From: Hyphomicrobium_A sp041659545
Lineage (GTDB): Bacteria; Pseudomonadota; Alphaproteobacteria; Rhizobiales; Hyphomicrobiaceae
Reading direction: 5' to 3'
Length of the DNA: 12,254 nt
Assembly: GCA_041659545.1 (NCBI GenBank)
Contig: JBAZYB010000120.1
Coordinates: 1-12,254, forward strand
Numbering within the stretch: position 1 is the stretch's first letter; each line of letters starts with the position of its first letter. Shown here in pieces: positions 1 to 6,391 of the stretch. The translations under genes and the position numbers were made by a program. Under the pieces are notes generated by a model. It saw only the letters and a list, made by a program, of their open reading frames with translations, had not been told where the DNA came from and did not search any database.

Positions 1-1
1 C

Positions 2-334
2 TCGCTAGGCATGCAGCGCCGCGTAGCGCTGGCTCGCGCGTTCATCCTCGAGCCTGAGCTGCTGCTGATGGACGAGCCGTTCGTCTCGCTGGACGATCCG
101 ACAGCCCAGGGGTTGCGGGAGCTGCTCGTCGAGTTGTGGTCGAGCCGGCCGACGACAGTATTGTTCGTGACGCACGATCGGGCCGAGTCCGTCATGCTAG
201 GGACCCGGATCTTGCGTCTATCGCCTGGACCTGCAACTATTGACGAGGATGTCCCCGTGCGGTTGTCGATAGCCGACCGGATCGACCGAGAAGTGGTGCG
301 GACGGAACAGCGGCGCATCTTCGGCGAAGCTTAG
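2..334 (+). CDS. ABC transporter ATP-binding protein, C-terminal part (5' truncated by window edge)
   Basis: Only about the last 110 residues are present; the frame is open to the left edge, so the methionine at base 11 is internal. The visible part begins in the ABC signature (SLGMQRRVALARA, a variant of LSGGMxQR), followed by Walker B (LLLMDEPF), the D-loop (SLDD) and the H-loop histidine (VTHD). Walker A lies outside the window. The style resembles NitT/TauT-type (nitrate, sulfonate, taurine, pyrimidine) importer ATPases, but the substrate cannot be read from this domain. The stop is only 15 bp before mfnB on the same strand, so the importer may be co-transcribed with cofactor biosynthesis genes. 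The ABC ATPase call is sure; the subfamily is an inference. Confidence 0.9.
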   Translation, partial: SLGMQRRVALARAFILEPELLLMDEPFVSLDDPTAQGLRELLVELWSSRPTTVLFVTHDRAESVMLGTRILRLSPGPATIDEDVPVRLSIADRIDREVVRTEQRRIFGEA

Positions 335-349
335 ATCTCATCAAGATTC

Positions 350-1123
350 ATGGAACACTTGCGCCGATCGGCGAGGCTGCTTGCCAGCGTGATGAATGAC
401 GACGAGGCGCGTCTCGTCGCATCGCTTGGCGCCGACATTATCGATGCCAAGAATCCACTTGCCGGAGCGTTGGGCGCGCTGGCGCCTGAAGTGGTGACAG
501 AGATCCGCGCAGCGGTGCCGCGCGGCATTCCCGTCAGCGCTACGATTGGCGATCCCGTCGAGGATGTCGAAGCGACGGTGAGCGCGGTGCGCACTATGGC
601 TGGCGCTGGGGCGGATGTCGTCAAAATCGGTTTGAGCAGAAGTTCGGTCGTCGATCGCACGTTGACGGCGGTCGGGGCGCTCGAGCTCGGTCATGCCCGC
701 TTGGTCGGCGTGCTGCTGGCGGACGAAGGGATCGAACTCGATCTCGTGGCGATGGCGCGTGAAGCCGGGTTTATCGGCCTGATGCTCGATACGGCGGATA
801 AAGGTCGCGGCGCGCTTCCTGACATCGTCGCGGCCGACAAGTTGCGGGGCTTTGTCACCGCGACCCACGCGGCCGGCATGTTTGCGGGCCTGGCCGGGTC
901 GCTGCGTGTCGAACACGTCAATCAGCTTCTGCGGCTTGAGCCTGATGTGCTTGGGTTCCGCGGCGGGCTTTGCCGGCAGGGTGAGCGCACCGCGCGGATC
1001 GACGCCGACGCCGTTTTGAGCGTACGCCGCATTATCCCTGTTTGCGATGCAGCATGGGCCGATGCTTGCGGTTGGCCGCTGCCGGGTGCTATGGCGCCCG
1101 GAACAGCGAAAGACGTGGCATGA
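350..1123 (+). CDS. mfnB: (5-formylfuran-3-yl)methyl phosphate synthase (MfnB family, DUF556/COG1891)
   Basis: A predicted cytosolic TIM-barrel enzyme of 257 aa. The characterised archaeal family member condenses two glyceraldehyde-3-phosphate molecules to 4-(hydroxymethyl)-2-furancarboxaldehyde phosphate, the first step in making the furan ring of methanofuran. Visible family motifs are DIIDAKNP (29-36), VSATIGD (62-68), DVVKIGL (89-95), LDTADKGRG (146-154), GLAGSL and GFRGGLC. Lysines 34, 92 and 151 match the positions of the catalytic lysines described for Methanocaldococcus MJ1099. The ATG at 350 has no strong Shine-Dalgarno; an in-frame TTG at 359 or ATG at 392 is possible, since homology starts near RLLASV. 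The C-terminus runs about 20 residues past the core. Its TGA overlaps the next start codon (ATGA). Confidence 0.9.
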   Translation: MEHLRRSARLLASVMNDDEARLVASLGADIIDAKNPLAGALGALAPEVVTEIRAAVPRGIPVSATIGDPVEDVEATVSAVRTMAGAGADVVKIGLSRSSVVDRTLTAVGALELGHARLVGVLLADEGIELDLVAMAREAGFIGLMLDTADKGRGALPDIVAADKLRGFVTATHAAGMFAGLAGSLRVEHVNQLLRLEPDVLGFRGGLCRQGERTARIDADAVLSVRRIIPVCDAAWADACGWPLPGAMAPGTAKDVA

Positions 1124-1515
1124 GCGGCAAAGTCAGCATTACCGGAAGAAACGACGGCATCGTCCTCGATCGCATCTTTGTGCGCGGGCTGATTTTGCCC
1201 GTCGCCATCGGCGTCTACGACGAGGAACAGGGCATCACCCAAAAGGTGGGCTTCACCATTGAGGCCTCGGTTGCGGCCGGTGTGTCGCCGCAGGGCGACA
1301 ATATCGACGAAGTGCCGTCTTACGACGATCTCGTCGGGGCGGTGAAGTCGATTATTGCCGCGGGGCACATCAACCTCGTCGAGACGCTTGCTGCCAGCAT
1401 CGCCGAGCGCTGCCTGTCCGACAAGCGCATCGTGTCCGTGCTGGTGCGCATCGAAAAGCTAGAGCGTGGCCCCGATGCCGTCGGCGTCGAGATCGTGCGG
1501 CCGCGCGCAACGTGA
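1120..1515 (+). CDS. folB: FolB-like dihydroneopterin aldolase, cofactor-cluster paralogue
   Basis: This 131-aa protein has the tunnel-fold FolB pattern. GVYDEEQGITQKV (31-43) carries the pterin-anchoring glutamate (E36), PSYDDL holds Y68, NLVETLAASIAE (85-96) matches the central helix, and VRIEK (109-113) ends in the expected catalytic lysine K113. The usual proline after that lysine is a leucine here. The family reaction converts 7,8-dihydroneopterin to 6-hydroxymethyl-7,8-dihydropterin and glycolaldehyde, giving the pterin half of H4MPT or folate. I chose ATG 1120 because it overlaps the mfnB stop as ATGA and leaves a normal family length; an upstream in-frame start at 1042 would sit deep inside mfnB. 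The location between two methanofuran genes suggests a C1-cofactor-dedicated paralogue rather than housekeeping folB, but this is an inference. Confidence 0.88.
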   Translation: MSGKVSITGRNDGIVLDRIFVRGLILPVAIGVYDEEQGITQKVGFTIEASVAAGVSPQGDNIDEVPSYDDLVGAVKSIIAAGHINLVETLAASIAERCLSDKRIVSVLVRIEKLERGPDAVGVEIVRPRAT

Positions 1516-2156
1516 GCGTGCAGCGCGGTCCCACCGTGGTTAAGCTCGGTGGCAGTCTCGCCGAAGGTCGCCGTCTCACTTCCATCATGGAAATCGTCGG
1601 GGCGGCGCGGCAGTCGTGCGTCATCGTTCCGGGCGGCGGCACCTTTGCCGATGCGGTTCGGGCCGCACACAAGAAACATCGCTTGCCGGAAATCGTCTCG
1701 CACCGCATGGCTTTGCTGGCCATGCACCAGACGGGCATGATGCTGGCGTCCATGCATGCGCGACTGGTGCCCGTCGACACCCTGGCCGGAATACGGCGGG
1801 TGCTGGCCGCTAGCCGTATCCCGGTGTGGCTACCGCTGAAGCTTACCGAGGCGGATAAGACGATCAGCGCCGATTGGCGCACGACATCGGACGCTCTTGC
1901 GGCGCGGCTTGCCGAACGCCTGCGAGCGCCCTTGCTGCTGGTGAAATCATGCCCGGTCGATCCGGCGGACACGCCGGCGCGACTTGTGCGGCGCGGCATC
2001 ATTGATCCGGCGAGCGCTGAAATCATCGAGCGTGCCCAACTTTCCTGGCGCGTCCTTGGTGCTGGCGATGAAGCCGAACTCGCCGAGCGGCTGGGGGTTA
2101 CCTATCGATCCGGTCGACGCAAGCCGGCCAAGCGTGCTATCGCGCGGCGGAGGTAA
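1512..2156 (+). CDS. mfnE: Amino-acid-kinase-fold protein, MfnE-like (aminomethylfuran phosphate kinase)
   Basis: This 214-aa protein has the amino acid kinase fold: VVKLGGSL (9-16) with the phosphate-binding K11, VIVPGGGTFAD (37-47), WRTTSDALAARLA (122-134, the usual W..TSD nucleotide-region motif) and LLLVKS with K145. In archaea this family (COG2054) contains MfnE, which phosphorylates 5-(aminomethyl)-3-furanmethanol phosphate to the diphosphate used for methanofuran assembly. The position two genes after mfnB supports the same role. GTG 1512 is chosen because it overlaps the preceding TGA (GTGA), implying translational coupling. The C-terminus (199-214) is strongly basic, with several Arg and Lys residues, and is not part of the fold. 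The fold is certain; the exact substrate is inferred from context. Confidence 0.8.
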   Translation: MSVQRGPTVVKLGGSLAEGRRLTSIMEIVGAARQSCVIVPGGGTFADAVRAAHKKHRLPEIVSHRMALLAMHQTGMMLASMHARLVPVDTLAGIRRVLAASRIPVWLPLKLTEADKTISADWRTTSDALAARLAERLRAPLLLVKSCPVDPADTPARLVRRGIIDPASAEIIERAQLSWRVLGAGDEAELAERLGVTYRSGRRKPAKRAIARRR

Positions 2157-2198
2157 CCGCCGGCTCCTTCGGCAATTGGGCGGTCGAGGCAGACTTCC

Positions 2199-3650
2199 AT
2201 GGCTGAGAAAAAGCTGCTGTTCCTGACCGGGCGCCTGGCTGAGCCGCGTCTCGCCGAGACGGTGGCGGCCATGGGACTCCCCAACGGCTCCTGGCGTATC
2301 GCCAACCTTGGTATCAAGGTGGCGGCGCTGATGACCGAGAAGATCGTGCGCAACCGCTTGAAGGAGCCGCTGGAGGCGGACCGGGTGATCGTCCCAGGAC
2401 GCTCGCGGATGGACCTGTCGCATCTTACCGAGCACTACGGCGTGCCGTTCGAGCGGGGCCCGGATGAGATCATCGACCTGCCGCAGTACTTCGGGAAGGA
2501 CGGCGGGCCGCCGGACCTGTCCAAGCAGAACATCCGCATATTCGCCGAGATCGTCGATGCGCCGGGATTGAGTGCCGCGGCGCTGCTCGCCAAGGGACAG
2601 GAACTCGTTGCCAAGGGGGCCGACGTCGTCGACATCGGCTGCCAGCCGGATGTCAAGTTTCCGCATCTTGAGGAAACCGTTGCCGCGATGAAGCGCGCGG
2701 GCCTCAAGGTGAGCGTTGATTCCGGCGACGTCGACGAGTTGCGGCGTGGGGCACGCGCGGGAGCCGACTACGTGTTGAGCCTCGATGAGACGAGCCTCGA
2801 TGCGATCGAAGGGACGTCCTGCATTCCCGTGCTGCTGCCACGACCGCACGGAGATCTCGACTCGCTACTGCGCGCCATCGACCTATGCAGGGCGAAGGGC
2901 ATTCCGCATATCGCCGACCCGGTGCTCGATCCGATCAACTTCGGCTTCATGACGTCGCTGGAGCGCTACGCGCAGTTGCGCAGGGCGCGGCCTGATGTCG
3001 AGATTCTGATGGGCACCGGCAATCTGACTGAATTGACCGATGCCGACAGCCAGGGCGTCACGGCGACCCTCCTGGGCGTTTGCGCCGAGCTACAGATACA
3101 CAATGTGCTGATCGTGCAGGTTTCCCCGCATACGCGTCGCACGGTCGAGGAGCACGATGCGGCGCGGCGCCTGATGTACCGAGCGCGCGAGGATGGCAAC
3201 CTGCCGAAGGGGTATGAGGCGGGGCTGCTGTCGCTGCATGAGTTGCGGCCGTTCCCCGATACGCCGGAACAGATCGCGGCTGGCGCCAAAGAGATACGCG
3301 ACGCGAATTTCCGCATCAAAGCTGGCACCGACGGACTGCACATCTACAACCGCGAGGGTCATCATGTGTCGGAAGATCCGTTCGCGCTGTTTGACAAGCT
3401 CGGCGTTGAGCACGACGGCGCGCATGCGTTCTATCTTGGCTATGAGTTGGCTAAGGCGGAGATTGCCCGCGCACTCGGCAAGCGCTATGCGCAGGACACG
3501 CCACTCGATTGGGGCGTCGCGGCGGATCGCCGGTCAGAGGATCTGACGCAGCACGCGCCCGAAGGCGCAACTCTGAAAGCCGCCCGCAAGGAGAAGCAGG
3601 ATGCCGCGTATCGTCGAAACGATCGTGACGACGACGAACGCTCAGGGTGA
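2199..3650 (+). CDS. Dihydropteroate synthase-like protein of H4MPT biosynthesis (DUF6513-type N-terminus)
   Basis: This 483-aa protein has three parts. Residues 1 to about 110 form an N-terminal domain starting LLFLTGRLAEPRL. Residues about 110-330 form a DHPS-like TIM barrel with ADVVDIGCQPD (141-151), VSVDSGD (171-177) and IADPVLDP (238-245), which stand in for the DHPS motifs DIGxxST, SVDT and DPG. The C-terminal domain (about 345-440) includes FRIKAGTDGLHIY, perhaps DUF4346. Archaeal relatives such as MJ0107 have been linked to joining hydroxymethyl-dihydropterin with beta-RFAP, the H4MPT counterpart of folate's DHPS step. It is far longer than folate DHPS (about 280 aa), so it is not folP. 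A GAGG lies 9 nt before ATG 2199. The final 16 codons overlap the next gene. The family call is firm; the reaction is inferred. Confidence 0.85.
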   Translation: MAEKKLLFLTGRLAEPRLAETVAAMGLPNGSWRIANLGIKVAALMTEKIVRNRLKEPLEADRVIVPGRSRMDLSHLTEHYGVPFERGPDEIIDLPQYFGKDGGPPDLSKQNIRIFAEIVDAPGLSAAALLAKGQELVAKGADVVDIGCQPDVKFPHLEETVAAMKRAGLKVSVDSGDVDELRRGARAGADYVLSLDETSLDAIEGTSCIPVLLPRPHGDLDSLLRAIDLCRAKGIPHIADPVLDPINFGFMTSLERYAQLRRARPDVEILMGTGNLTELTDADSQGVTATLLGVCAELQIHNVLIVQVSPHTRRTVEEHDAARRLMYRAREDGNLPKGYEAGLLSLHELRPFPDTPEQIAAGAKEIRDANFRIKAGTDGLHIYNREGHHVSEDPFALFDKLGVEHDGAHAFYLGYELAKAEIARALGKRYAQDTPLDWGVAADRRSEDLTQHAPEGATLKAARKEKQDAAYRRNDRDDDERSG

Positions 3651-4167
3651 AGCGCACATCGCGCCGCTAGGGCTGATTGCCGAAGGGGACCGCTGGGTGA
3701 TTGCGCCGTTCCGTCCCTCGCGGACGCTCGATAACCTCATCGCAGTGCCGTTTGCGGTGGCAAGCCACACAGACGACGTGCGCGTTTTTGCCGGCTGCGT
3801 GACCGGACGCAAGGTCTGGCCGACCATTCCGGTCGCGTATGGTCCGGGTGTGAGGCTTGCCGATGCCGTTTCGCACTGGGAACTCGAGGTTGAGGCCGTG
3901 AGCGAAGATGTCCAGCGGCCGCGCTTTGTCTGCAAGCTGGTGCGGGCGGAGAGCCATCGTCCGTGGGAGGGCTTCAACCGGGCGCAGGCGGCCGTGCTTG
4001 AGCTTGCCGTGCTGACGACGCGGCTATCCATGCTTCCGCCTGAGAAGGTTGAAAACGAGCTGAAGTATCTGGAGATCGCCATCGCGAAAACGGCTGGGCC
4101 GCGCGAGGAGGAGGCGTGGGGTTGGCTGATGGAAAAGCTCGAGGCCTGGCGCGCGCAGCAACACTGA
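3601..4167 (+). CDS. DUF447 family protein (split-barrel, flavin-reductase-like fold)
   Basis: This 188-aa protein begins MPRIVETIVTT and shows the archaeal/methylotroph DUF447 pattern (COG2457): AHIAPLGLI (18-26), FRPSRTLDNL (37-46), a beta-rich middle, SHWELEVEAV (91-100), GFNRAQAAVLELAVLTTRL (124-142) and ENELKYLEIAIAKTAG (151-166). The family is related to FMN-binding split barrels, so a flavin-dependent redox role in H4MPT or methanofuran metabolism is plausible but unproven. The start is well supported: AAGGAGAAGCAGG directly precedes ATG 3601. That Shine-Dalgarno lies inside the DHPS-like gene, giving a 50-nt overlap and probable translational coupling. It is the last gene of the plus-strand run and converges on a small minus-strand gene 26 bp away. 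Confidence 0.8.
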   Translation: MPRIVETIVTTTNAQGEAHIAPLGLIAEGDRWVIAPFRPSRTLDNLIAVPFAVASHTDDVRVFAGCVTGRKVWPTIPVAYGPGVRLADAVSHWELEVEAVSEDVQRPRFVCKLVRAESHRPWEGFNRAQAAVLELAVLTTRLSMLPPEKVENELKYLEIAIAKTAGPREEEAWGWLMEKLEAWRAQQH

Positions 4168-4193
4168 AGGCAACGATTCGCGAGGCTCCGTGG

Positions 4194-4394
4194 TCATTGG
4201 AGGTCGCGATGGCGAGACAAACAAGCGTCGCCCTGATGGCGTAGCGCCTCTGCGTACGCCGACTCGAGAATGCTCGTGAGCTGACGATAATCCGAAGCGT
4301 CGGCCAAGCACCGCAATTCGAAGATCAAGTCGGCGAGATATTCGGCCGTCGGGCGCCGCGATGCTGCGCGCCCCCGATCCTTAAGGAGCAGCAT
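4194..4394 (-). CDS. Small hypothetical protein (66 aa)
   Basis: No function is recognised. The protein starts MLLLKDRGRAASRRPT, then forms a probable two-helix segment: TAEYLADLIFELRCLADASD (16-35) and YRQLTSILESAYAEALRHQ (37-55). I see no signal peptide or membrane span. Helices of this kind occur in small alphaproteobacterial proteins of unknown function, which is only a recollection-level resemblance. It is called real because AGGAGA lies 6 nt before its ATG, the helices are amphipathic, and nothing else explains the interval between two convergently placed neighbours. It lies downstream of and on the same strand as the MfnF-like gene (192 bp away), but a TATAAA in that gap suggests its own promoter. 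Confidence 0.62.
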   Translation of the reverse strand: MLLLKDRGRAASRRPTAEYLADLIFELRCLADASDYRQLTSILESAYAEALRHQGDACLSRHRDLQ

Positions 4395-4438
4395 TTGGTC
4401 TCCTGGATTTTTCTGAGCGGCGCCGACCGCAAAGAGGA

Positions 4439-4444
4439 TTTATA
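4439..4444 (-). promoter_or_regulatory. Possible -10 element of the small hypothetical gene
   Basis: On the minus strand this reads TATAAA, a rare AT-rich island in GC-rich DNA, 45 bp before the start codon of the 66-aa gene. That would leave a leader of just under 40 nt. No convincing -35 hexamer stands 16-18 bp upstream (the best is TTCCCT-like), so the call is weak. Confidence 0.25.
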
Positions 4445-4473
4445 AACGTGGTTGAGCAAACAGGGAAACAGCG

Positions 4474-4502
4474 AACCACTCGCTAGCGAGGATCGCGTGG
4501 TT
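4474..4502. repeat. Inverted repeat with a nested 12-bp palindrome
   Basis: AACCAC (4474-4479) and GTGGTT (4497-4502) form outer arms, and CTCGCTAGCGAG (4479-4490) between them is a perfect 12-bp palindrome. On the plus strand the outer arm runs into TTTT. It lies in the 192-bp gap between the small gene and the MfnF-like gene. It could be an operator for the small gene, or a terminator-like hairpin catching read-through from either side. The outer and inner structures compete, so I do not choose between these. Confidence 0.4.
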
Positions 4503-4586
4503 TTATGCAATTGCGGTGGATGGGGCTGCGACGAGACCATCTGGCGTGTCGCCGTGGCGTCCAAGCCAAACGAAGCCTGATTTAGG

Positions 4587-5612
4587 TCAGTCGGTGTTCG
4601 CCAGAAGCGCCAGCGCGGTGGCGGGGGCGCAGCGGGTGGCCCAATCGCTGCAGTCGGCGACCGCCTCGGCAAGGATGCCGAAGGGGAGGCAGTCGCGCGC
4701 GAGTGCGCTGGCGATGCGGGCGATCTCTCCAGCTCCGATACCGGCGCCGACAATGGGCGCGCCGGCCGGCAACGGAACGGCGGCGAGCGCCTCATCGATG
4801 GCACCCCTGATCTCTCGCGCCTGCTGGTCGGCGATCATGCGGGCGGCGGCGCGCCACTCATCGATTGATGCATCCGTCGCGTCACGACCGAAGCAACGTG
4901 CAAAGCGCGCGACGCTCTCGGACGCAGACTTGCCGCGGTTATCGAACGCTGCATGCTGGTCGACGGCATCTGTAAGCTCGCCGAGAACGCGGCGCACGTC
5001 GGCCATATTGGCGAAGCCGCCGGCAGCGAGCCGCTGCGTTTGGCCGTTGAGCGTTCCTCGCTGCGCGACGACGCTGACGTCGGTGCGAGTGAGACCCGTG
5101 TAGACGAGTTCGCCCGTCACCAATCGTTCGCCGTCGGTGAGGCCGCGCGGGGCGGGTGCGCCATCGCGAATGGCGATGATATCGGTTGTTGTTGAGCCCA
5201 TGTCGATGAGCAGTGCGTTCGGCAGGCGCGTTGCAACGAGCGTTGCCGTGGCGAGGAAGTTCGTCGACGCGACGTGCATCGGCGCGCGGCGTGCGGCATC
5301 GACATCGCCGAAGCCCAATCTCCCCATCCAGATGCGTACGTCCTCGCCCAGGATCGCCTGCAAGCGATCGAGTAACGCCTCGACACCGGCGCGGCGGTCA
5401 GGGAAGAGTTCGCACAGCTCGCCGGTCATCGTTGCCGCGTGGGTATCGGCGCGCGCTGTTAGTTCAGCCGCCTGCGCGAATGCAACATCCAGGCGGTCGA
5501 TGCCCTGCCACAGCGGGCAGGCGATCTGGCGCACGGCGATCGTGCGGCCGTTCTCGGCGAGGGCCACCTTGAGATGGGCGCCGCCAACGTCATAGCCGGC
5601 TGTTACAGGCAT
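4587..5612 (-). CDS. mfnF: H4MPT-linked C1 pathway protein, hydantoinase/oxoprolinase fold (MfnF-like)
   Basis: This 341-aa protein of the ASKHA/hydantoinase A-like superfamily matches the group described as 'probable H4MPT-linked C1 transfer pathway protein' (TIGR03123, COG1548). Motifs are YDVGGAHLK (7-15, phosphate-1 loop), TMTGELCELFPDR (61-73), LLIDMGSTTTDI (134-145, phosphate-2 loop), GELVYTGLTRTD (167-178) and GAGIGAGEIA (289-298). The archaeal family member MfnF couples aminomethylfuran diphosphate with gamma-glutamyl-tyramine to form the methanofuran core. In this organism it would presumably use the product of the MfnE-like kinase. ATG 5612 has GGAG 5 nt upstream. It is transcribed away from the HisA-like gene across a 71-bp gap. 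The family is sure; the precise substrate is inferred, since bacterial methylofuran differs from archaeal methanofuran. Confidence 0.82.
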   Translation of the reverse strand: MPVTAGYDVGGAHLKVALAENGRTIAVRQIACPLWQGIDRLDVAFAQAAELTARADTHAATMTGELCELFPDRRAGVEALLDRLQAILGEDVRIWMGRLGFGDVDAARRAPMHVASTNFLATATLVATRLPNALLIDMGSTTTDIIAIRDGAPAPRGLTDGERLVTGELVYTGLTRTDVSVVAQRGTLNGQTQRLAAGGFANMADVRRVLGELTDAVDQHAAFDNRGKSASESVARFARCFGRDATDASIDEWRAAARMIADQQAREIRGAIDEALAAVPLPAGAPIVGAGIGAGEIARIASALARDCLPFGILAEAVADCSDWATRCAPATALALLANTD

Positions 5613-5651
5613 CGCTTCTCCGCCCCGCTCAGCTTTATCGGAGGCTGCGCC

Positions 5652-5680
5652 GTGTTACACGAGGGGAGCGCGGAGGCAAG
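5652..5680 (-). promoter_or_regulatory. Candidate promoter of the MfnF-like gene, overlapping a small palindrome
   Basis: On the minus strand CTTGCC (5675-5680) and TAACAC (5652-5657) stand 17 bp apart and resemble relaxed alphaproteobacterial -35 and -10 boxes. The -10 lies within a perfect odd palindrome, CGTGTTACACG (5651-5661). The -35 overlaps the Shine-Dalgarno of the divergent gene. Plausible but unproven. Confidence 0.22.
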
Positions 5681-5683
5681 CAT

Positions 5684-6391
5684 ATGGACGTGATCCCGGT
5701 TATCGATGTGCGGCATGCGGTGGCGGTGGCTGCTGTGCGTGGGGAGCGCGCTGCCTACAGACCGTTGGAGACGCCACTTGCCGAGGGGAGCGACCCGGTT
5801 GCTGTCGCGCGGGGTTATGCGGCGCTGTTTACCTTTCCGTTCCTCTATGTCGCGGATCTCGACGGAATAGAAGGGCGCGGCCGCAATCGTGAACTGCCAG
5901 AAGCGCTCATTGCTGCCCTGCCTGGCGTGGGGTTGTGGATCGATGACGGAATGCTGGTCGCAGAAGCGCCGAATGGTATCGCCCAAGGTTGCGACACGAA
6001 GCAGGTGATCGGCACGGAAAGCCTCGGCGGCGACGACGACGTTAGGGCGTTACGCGCATTGGGCCCCGACAATTACGTTCTCTCGCTCGACTTCAGAGCG
6101 GATGGCTTTGTCGGGCCGCTAATGGTGCTCGATGAGCCGCAGTATTGGCCGCAGAAGTTGATTGCCATGACGCTGGGGCGCGTCGGGTCGGGTGAAGGGC
6201 CGGACTTGCAGCGTGTGGCGGCGATCATTGCACAAGCGGGAGGACGGAGCGTCTACGCGGCGGGCGGCGTGCGCAATCGGGCCGACATAGAGGCGCTGCA
6301 TAGCGTCGGCGCAGCGGGTGTGCTCGTTGCGACGGCATTGCACCGCGGAAAGATAAAGGCCGGCGATCTGAAGGAGATCGCCGGCCTCTGA
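5684..6391 (+). CDS. HisA/HisF-related TIM-barrel protein of the H4MPT gene cluster
   Basis: This 235-aa protein has a HisA-like (beta/alpha)8 barrel: IPVIDVRHAVAV (4-15) with D8 at the HisA catalytic acid position, LYVADLDGIEG (54-64), VLSLDFRADG (132-141) with the second acid D136, and phosphate-cup motifs YAAGGVRNRADIEAL (191-205) and GVLVATALHRG (212-222). It is probably not histidine-biosynthetic HisA: the spacing between motifs differs, no his genes are nearby, and homologues (COG1411-like) accompany H4MPT and methanofuran genes. An isomerase or ring-opening step on a sugar-phosphate-bearing cofactor intermediate is possible but speculative. GGAGG lies 7 nt before ATG 5684. The last codons encode a perfect 12-bp hairpin, listed separately. 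Confidence 0.82.
   Translation: MDVIPVIDVRHAVAVAAVRGERAAYRPLETPLAEGSDPVAVARGYAALFTFPFLYVADLDGIEGRGRNRELPEALIAALPGVGLWIDDGMLVAEAPNGIAQGCDTKQVIGTESLGGDDDVRALRALGPDNYVLSLDFRADGFVGPLMVLDEPQYWPQKLIAMTLGRVGSGEGPDLQRVAAIIAQAGGRSVYAAGGVRNRADIEALHSVGAAGVLVATALHRGKIKAGDLKEIAGL
6358..6386 (+). terminator. GC-rich perfect hairpin at the 3' end of the HisA-like gene
   Basis: GGCCGGCGATCT (6358-6369) and AGATCGCCGGCC (6375-6386) are exact reverse complements around a 5-nt GAAGG loop, ending 2 nt before the TGA stop. No T-run follows, so it is not a classical intrinsic terminator. It may act as a transcript-end or stability hairpin between convergent genes. The structure is certain; the role is inferred. 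Confidence 0.45.

Noticed and set aside
1042..1119. An upstream start for the FolB-like gene
   Set aside because: It lies inside mfnB and adds Cys/Arg-rich residues foreign to FolB; ATG 1120 overlaps the mfnB stop as ATGA.
1947..2849. A 300-residue antisense frame across the MfnE-like and DHPS-like genes
   Set aside because: It spans two genes with clear family motifs on the other strand and has shadow-like Arg/His-rich composition.
4325..4804. A 159-residue minus-strand frame spanning the small gene and the end of the MfnF-like gene
   Set aside because: It overlaps both in a different frame and is Pro/Ser/Arg-rich without motifs.
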